From assembly GCA_022606425.2 (NCBI GenBank), contig JAHDVF020001507.1, positions 62,001 through 126,000 of the forward strand: a DNA stretch of 64,000 nucleotides, written 5' to 3'. Of the stretch, positions 61,498 to 64,000 are shown piece by piece. Numbering within the stretch: position 1 is the first letter of the stretch; each line of letters starts with the position of its first letter. Both the position numbers and the translations under genes were made by a program. The notes below the pieces were generated by a model. The model was not told the origin of the DNA and did not search any database. It saw only the letters and a list, made by a program, of their open reading frames with translations. The DNA is from Lepidostoma basale. Its lineage: Eukaryota > Arthropoda > Insecta > Trichoptera > Lepidostomatidae.

Positions 61498-61959
61498 TTT
61501 TATTATCTAATTATTATTATTATTACAACATGTTCCCGAAGGACTGAGTGATTTATTGGAGGAATTGTCGCTTTAACTAAATGCAAAGAATTTGGTAACA
61601 CCTATAATTTTATTGAAAATTGGTATAATTATAGGGCTATTATCAAAAATATTATAAAGTCACTATAAATCTTTTGTGAGACATTTTTTCCCTTAACATT
61701 TATACTACAATGCAGACAAATGTTTTCTCACGGTTCTCTATGCCTTACGAAAGGCTTTTTGAAAGCACCATAACTTCATTATCGGGGGAATTATAATATA
61801 TTTACGAAATAATATGTGAAAACCTTAAAAGCAGCACCACAGCTACAGAAGTATGTGGGTCATCCAAATATTTTTTTTAAAATAATTAACAAAGTAAGTT
61901 TCAAGATTAATAAAAAAATACAAATTGTTTGAATAATGAATAGTAAGTAAAATTCTGCT
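61498..61959. other. No gene recognised
   Basis: AT-rich spacer; nothing identified. Confidence 0.4.
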
Positions 61960-62046
61960 AATGGACCTTAGAGATAGAGACACAGTTGGACTTCATCATT
62001 TCAGGAGACGTGATTTATGTGTCGCAGATCTTTAAAAAGAAGAAGT
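61960..62046 (+). mobile_element. LINE-K 3' end
   Basis: ggaccttagagatagagaca, cttcatcatttcaggagacg, gatttatgtgtcgcagatct, aaaaagaagaag. Confidence 0.68.
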
Positions 62047-62079
62047 TAATGAAAATATTCTTTTATCAATCTTCTAGTT

Positions 62080-62225
62080 CTGACCGGTTTCGGTAGCTCG
62101 TTTCTTACAATAAAACTTAGATATTTCATAAAGCTATTGAGTAATTTTCTTACAATTAATACTAATGAAAACGTCTGTTTCCTAGAAGTTTTATTATATT
62201 TTCATGGAATGATACATTGAAAATA
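62080..62225 (-). mobile_element. Hammerhead D and C remnants
   Basis: 62082-62110 (-): GAAAC, CG, GTC with eroded helix II (GAGCTACC). 62155-62225: family C body (aatgaaaacgtctgtttcct, agaagttttattatattt) cut before the motif. Confidence 0.55.
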
Positions 62226-62269
62226 TTAATGTAGTTTTTTGAAATTTCATTGTAGAAGATAATAAAAAA

Positions 62270-62470
62270 ATATGAAAACGTGGCACGATCTAATTAATTA
62301 AATATTGAATGTCGGCCATGTAAGGAGTCGAAATCGACGCGCGTGCATGACACGATATATGAATGTTGAGGAAGCAAGAGAAATATATCAGGAAAGAAAT
62401 GTGCGGTAGTCCATTCTTTCTGCCTACCCCTTCGGGGAGACGGCCTGATGGTTAGTTAGTTAGTTATGAA
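62270..62470 (+). mobile_element. LINE-A 3' end
   Basis: KTWHDLIN.ILNVGHVRSRNR, RACMTRYMNVEEAREIYQER and the cctaccccttcggggagacg, gttagttagttag end. Confidence 0.8.
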
Positions 62471-62519
62471 AAAAAAAATTCTTTATAGTATAAATTTAGT
62501 TAAATTTAATATAAGACTA

Positions 62520-62600
62520 TTGTTTTGAGCGGTTTCGGCAGCTCGCTGCCATCTTCTGGTCAGACACTTAAGACCGGTCAAAGTCATAAACCTATGTGGA
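62520..62600 (-). mobile_element. Hammerhead family D repeat
   Basis: Motif at 62527-62558, then a plus-strand stub (agaccggtcaaagtcataaa) suggesting a collapsed inverted pair. Confidence 0.6.
62527..62558 (-). ncRNA. Hammerhead ribozyme-like motif, family D
   Basis: Minus strand: CAGAAGA (62552-62558; U4 to A, rest matches CTGANGA), T, perfect helix II GGCAGC/GCTGCC around GA, GAAAC, CG, CTC in place of GTC. Best family D core. Confidence 0.58.
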
Positions 62601-62699
62601 ATTTAAGTAAATATACTATGTACTATAATATAAAGACATTTATAATATTTTTAAATTTAATTTCATCATTTATAACGATATGTTGCTTAGACATTATAA

Positions 62700-63185
62700 A
62701 ATGTATGATAATACAGCAAGGCGAAACATGTTATTCCTATAATAAATAATAAAATGTCTAGGAAACAGACGTTTTCTTCTTCTTCTTCTTCTTCGTCTTC
62801 TTCTTTTAATAGATCTGACGATCTGTGACACAGAAATCATGTCTCGTCGGATGATGAGATCCAGCTGTCTTCCAGGTGGGCGGTGTCCGGAGGGGATTTC
62901 ATAAGCGGCTGTATATGCATGTCTGTCACCATCCATTCGGGCTACATGGTCCCTCTAGTATCTTTTTCTGGATCTACTCAACTGAACGATATCCTCTATT
63001 TCGCAAGTTTTTCTTATGTCTACGATGCGGACATGGTCTCGGAGAGTTTTTCCAGTAATTGATCTTAGGACCTTCATCTCCGATGTTCTTAGTAGTCCCT
63101 TGGTTCGCACAGACGTTTTCATTTGTATTATTTATTTAATATGGAGTTTTATGTCTTTTTTAAAGAAACAATACATGTTTGACCA
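62700..63185 (+). mobile_element. Hammerhead family C repeat split by LINE-K
   Basis: Motif 62704-62732 (ATGATAA, T, ACAGCAAGGC region, GAAAC, AT, GTT), body ataataaaatgtctaggaaa, then the insertion, then atttgtattatttatttaat and atggagttttatgtc. Confidence 0.7.
62777..63108 (-). mobile_element. Nested LINE-K copy with 12-bp target-site duplication
   Basis: ACAGACGTTTTC at 62765-62776 and 63109-63120. The minus strand encodes CEPRDYxEHRR-type start (LLRTSEMKVLRSITGKTLRD), HVRIVDIRKTCEIEDIVQLS, and ARMDGDRHAYTAAYEIPSGH, RPPGRQLDLIIRRDMISVSQ; the A-rich tail shows as (CTT)n at 62777-62815. Confidence 0.9.
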
Positions 63186-63654
63186 CATGTAAATACGACC
63201 AAAACAAGAAAGGCATAATAACTAATACATGTATACAATTTTATTTACAGTTTCAATTCTAATTCATTTGTAGCTCGTACGTTCAGAATATATGTATAAT
63301 ATACCTGTTACAGCCAGAAATCTCTCTCGTCAATTATTGACAAGTAAAGAGATAGTGTATGTTTACATAATTATATGTAAATATATTAGGAATATTCTAT
63401 TTTAACGAGATTTTACCATTTCCAAACCATGCGTTTGACATCTGAGCTTAGCTGAATAAACTAATTGACAAGTAGTTACGATATATTACGAATTTATCAG
63501 GTCTTTATACATATATGACCATTTATTTTTTCGAAGTCTGTTCTTGAAATATACCAATTTGAAAGTGGACAATACGTCATGGGTTCCATTTCTCTGCTTC
63601 TGTCTAGTCCGCATTATGTTCTAATGGTTATATAATATTTAATATTGATGAGCA
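63186..63654. other. No gene recognised
   Basis: AT-rich spacer; nothing identified. Confidence 0.4.
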
Positions 63655-63998
63655 CGTTAAAACAGACACTGTCAGAACCAAACATCTTCTAAAAGTAGCA
63701 GAAATGAAAACATTGCAACCTATCGTGGGGAGAACCCATAGAGATAGGATACCCAACGAAGAAGTTCGCAGATCCTGCTAAATTAATGACATAGTGAGAT
63801 GGAGTAGGCAGAGAAGACGATTCTGGAGGGACCACATCGAGAGGATGGTTCCAGCGAGGATTGTTAAGATTGTGATGCACGAGATACCAGACGACCACCA
63901 AAGAGATGGAGAGAAGGCTGGTCGTCTTCATCACAGGAATAATGTTGATATCCTGCATGAACAGATCGCAAGATCTACAACAACAAGCTGAATAAGAT
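63655..63998 (+). mobile_element. LINE-K copy
   Basis: RTKHLLKVAEMKTLQPIVGR, THRDRIPNEEVRRSC, stop, INDIVRWSRQRRRFWRDHIE, RMVPARIVKIVMHEIPDDHQ, RDGEKAGRLHHRNNVDILHE. Window ends at or near its 3' end. Confidence 0.8.
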
Positions 63999-64000
63999 GA

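Noticed and set aside
1..64000. An intact autonomous retrotransposon or Penelope-like reverse transcriptase
   Set aside because: I looked for the YXDD polymerase box with flanking motifs, an apurinic-type endonuclease and a GIY-YIG domain. Only C-terminal LINE tails are present; all copies are 5' truncated.
1..64000. Bacterial features (operons, ribosome-binding sites, IS elements, phage)
   Set aside because: No operon-like gene runs or long ORFs; the repeats, SINEs and non-LTR tails are those of an arthropod genome.

Overview
The window looks like intergenic, repeat-packed DNA from a large, AT-rich insect (or other arthropod) genome. This rests on the LINE protein tails, a short (CCTAA)n block (the arthropod telomere unit) at 51515-51544, a tRNA-derived SINE, Tc1/mariner-class inverted-repeat elements, and the lack of long ORFs, operons or ribosome-binding sites. 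I found no intact host gene, rRNA or free-standing tRNA gene. Nearly every ORF is a decayed piece of a transposable element.

Four kinds of sequence fill the window. (1) 5'-truncated LINEs: a very abundant RTE-like family ending in (GTTA)n, called LINE-A/B/C here; an (AAG)n-tailed RTE-like family (LINE-K); a third family with a TLKWQWAGHV tail (LINE-W); BovB-like tails (LINE-X); Jockey-superfamily tails (LINE-J), some ending in (TTTGA)n; and one CR1/L2-like copy. (2) SINEs: SINE-G, whose last ~65 bp match the LINE-A 3' end; SINE-T with a tRNA-Ser-like head; and one further tRNA-like candidate at 31340-31620. (3) Inverted-repeat elements: 27968-30376 (perfect 29-bp ends, eroded coding region), 32708-33116 (perfect 33-bp ends), 7285-7566 and 49417-50047. 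(4) Several families of short elements built around hammerhead-ribozyme-like motifs, mostly arranged as inverted pairs and once as a tandem array.

The hammerhead-like elements are the most interesting content. About 30 motifs in at least eight sequence families share one plan: a CTGANGA-like box, one extra T or A, a 4-6 bp helix II, GAAAC, a short loop, then GTC or GTT. The best are at 37728-37768 (-), 11579-11618 (-), 14596-14627 (+) and the 18760-18880 pair. The array at 41045-41745 carries five motifs spaced 127, 121, 127 and 121 bp, then an inverted sixth. This resembles the repeats of Penelope-like elements and the small retrozymes derived from them, but no Penelope-type reverse transcriptase is present here.

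Layout: 1-11 kb LINE-A/K/W fragments, a 19-bp minisatellite and one foldback MITE; 11-27 kb LINEs interrupted by hammerhead hairpins, SINE-T copies and a 29-bp minisatellite born inside LINE-B; 27.9-30.4 kb a DNA-transposon relic; 31-38 kb SINEs, a nested MITE, a CR1-like tail and the best hammerhead pair; 39-42 kb a promoter-like segment, a ~123-bp satellite and the hammerhead array; 43-56 kb more LINEs, a mariner-class relic and the telomere-like block; 56-64 kb hammerhead pairs, a palindromic element and LINE-K copies. Nested insertions with clear target-site duplications give a relative order of activity.
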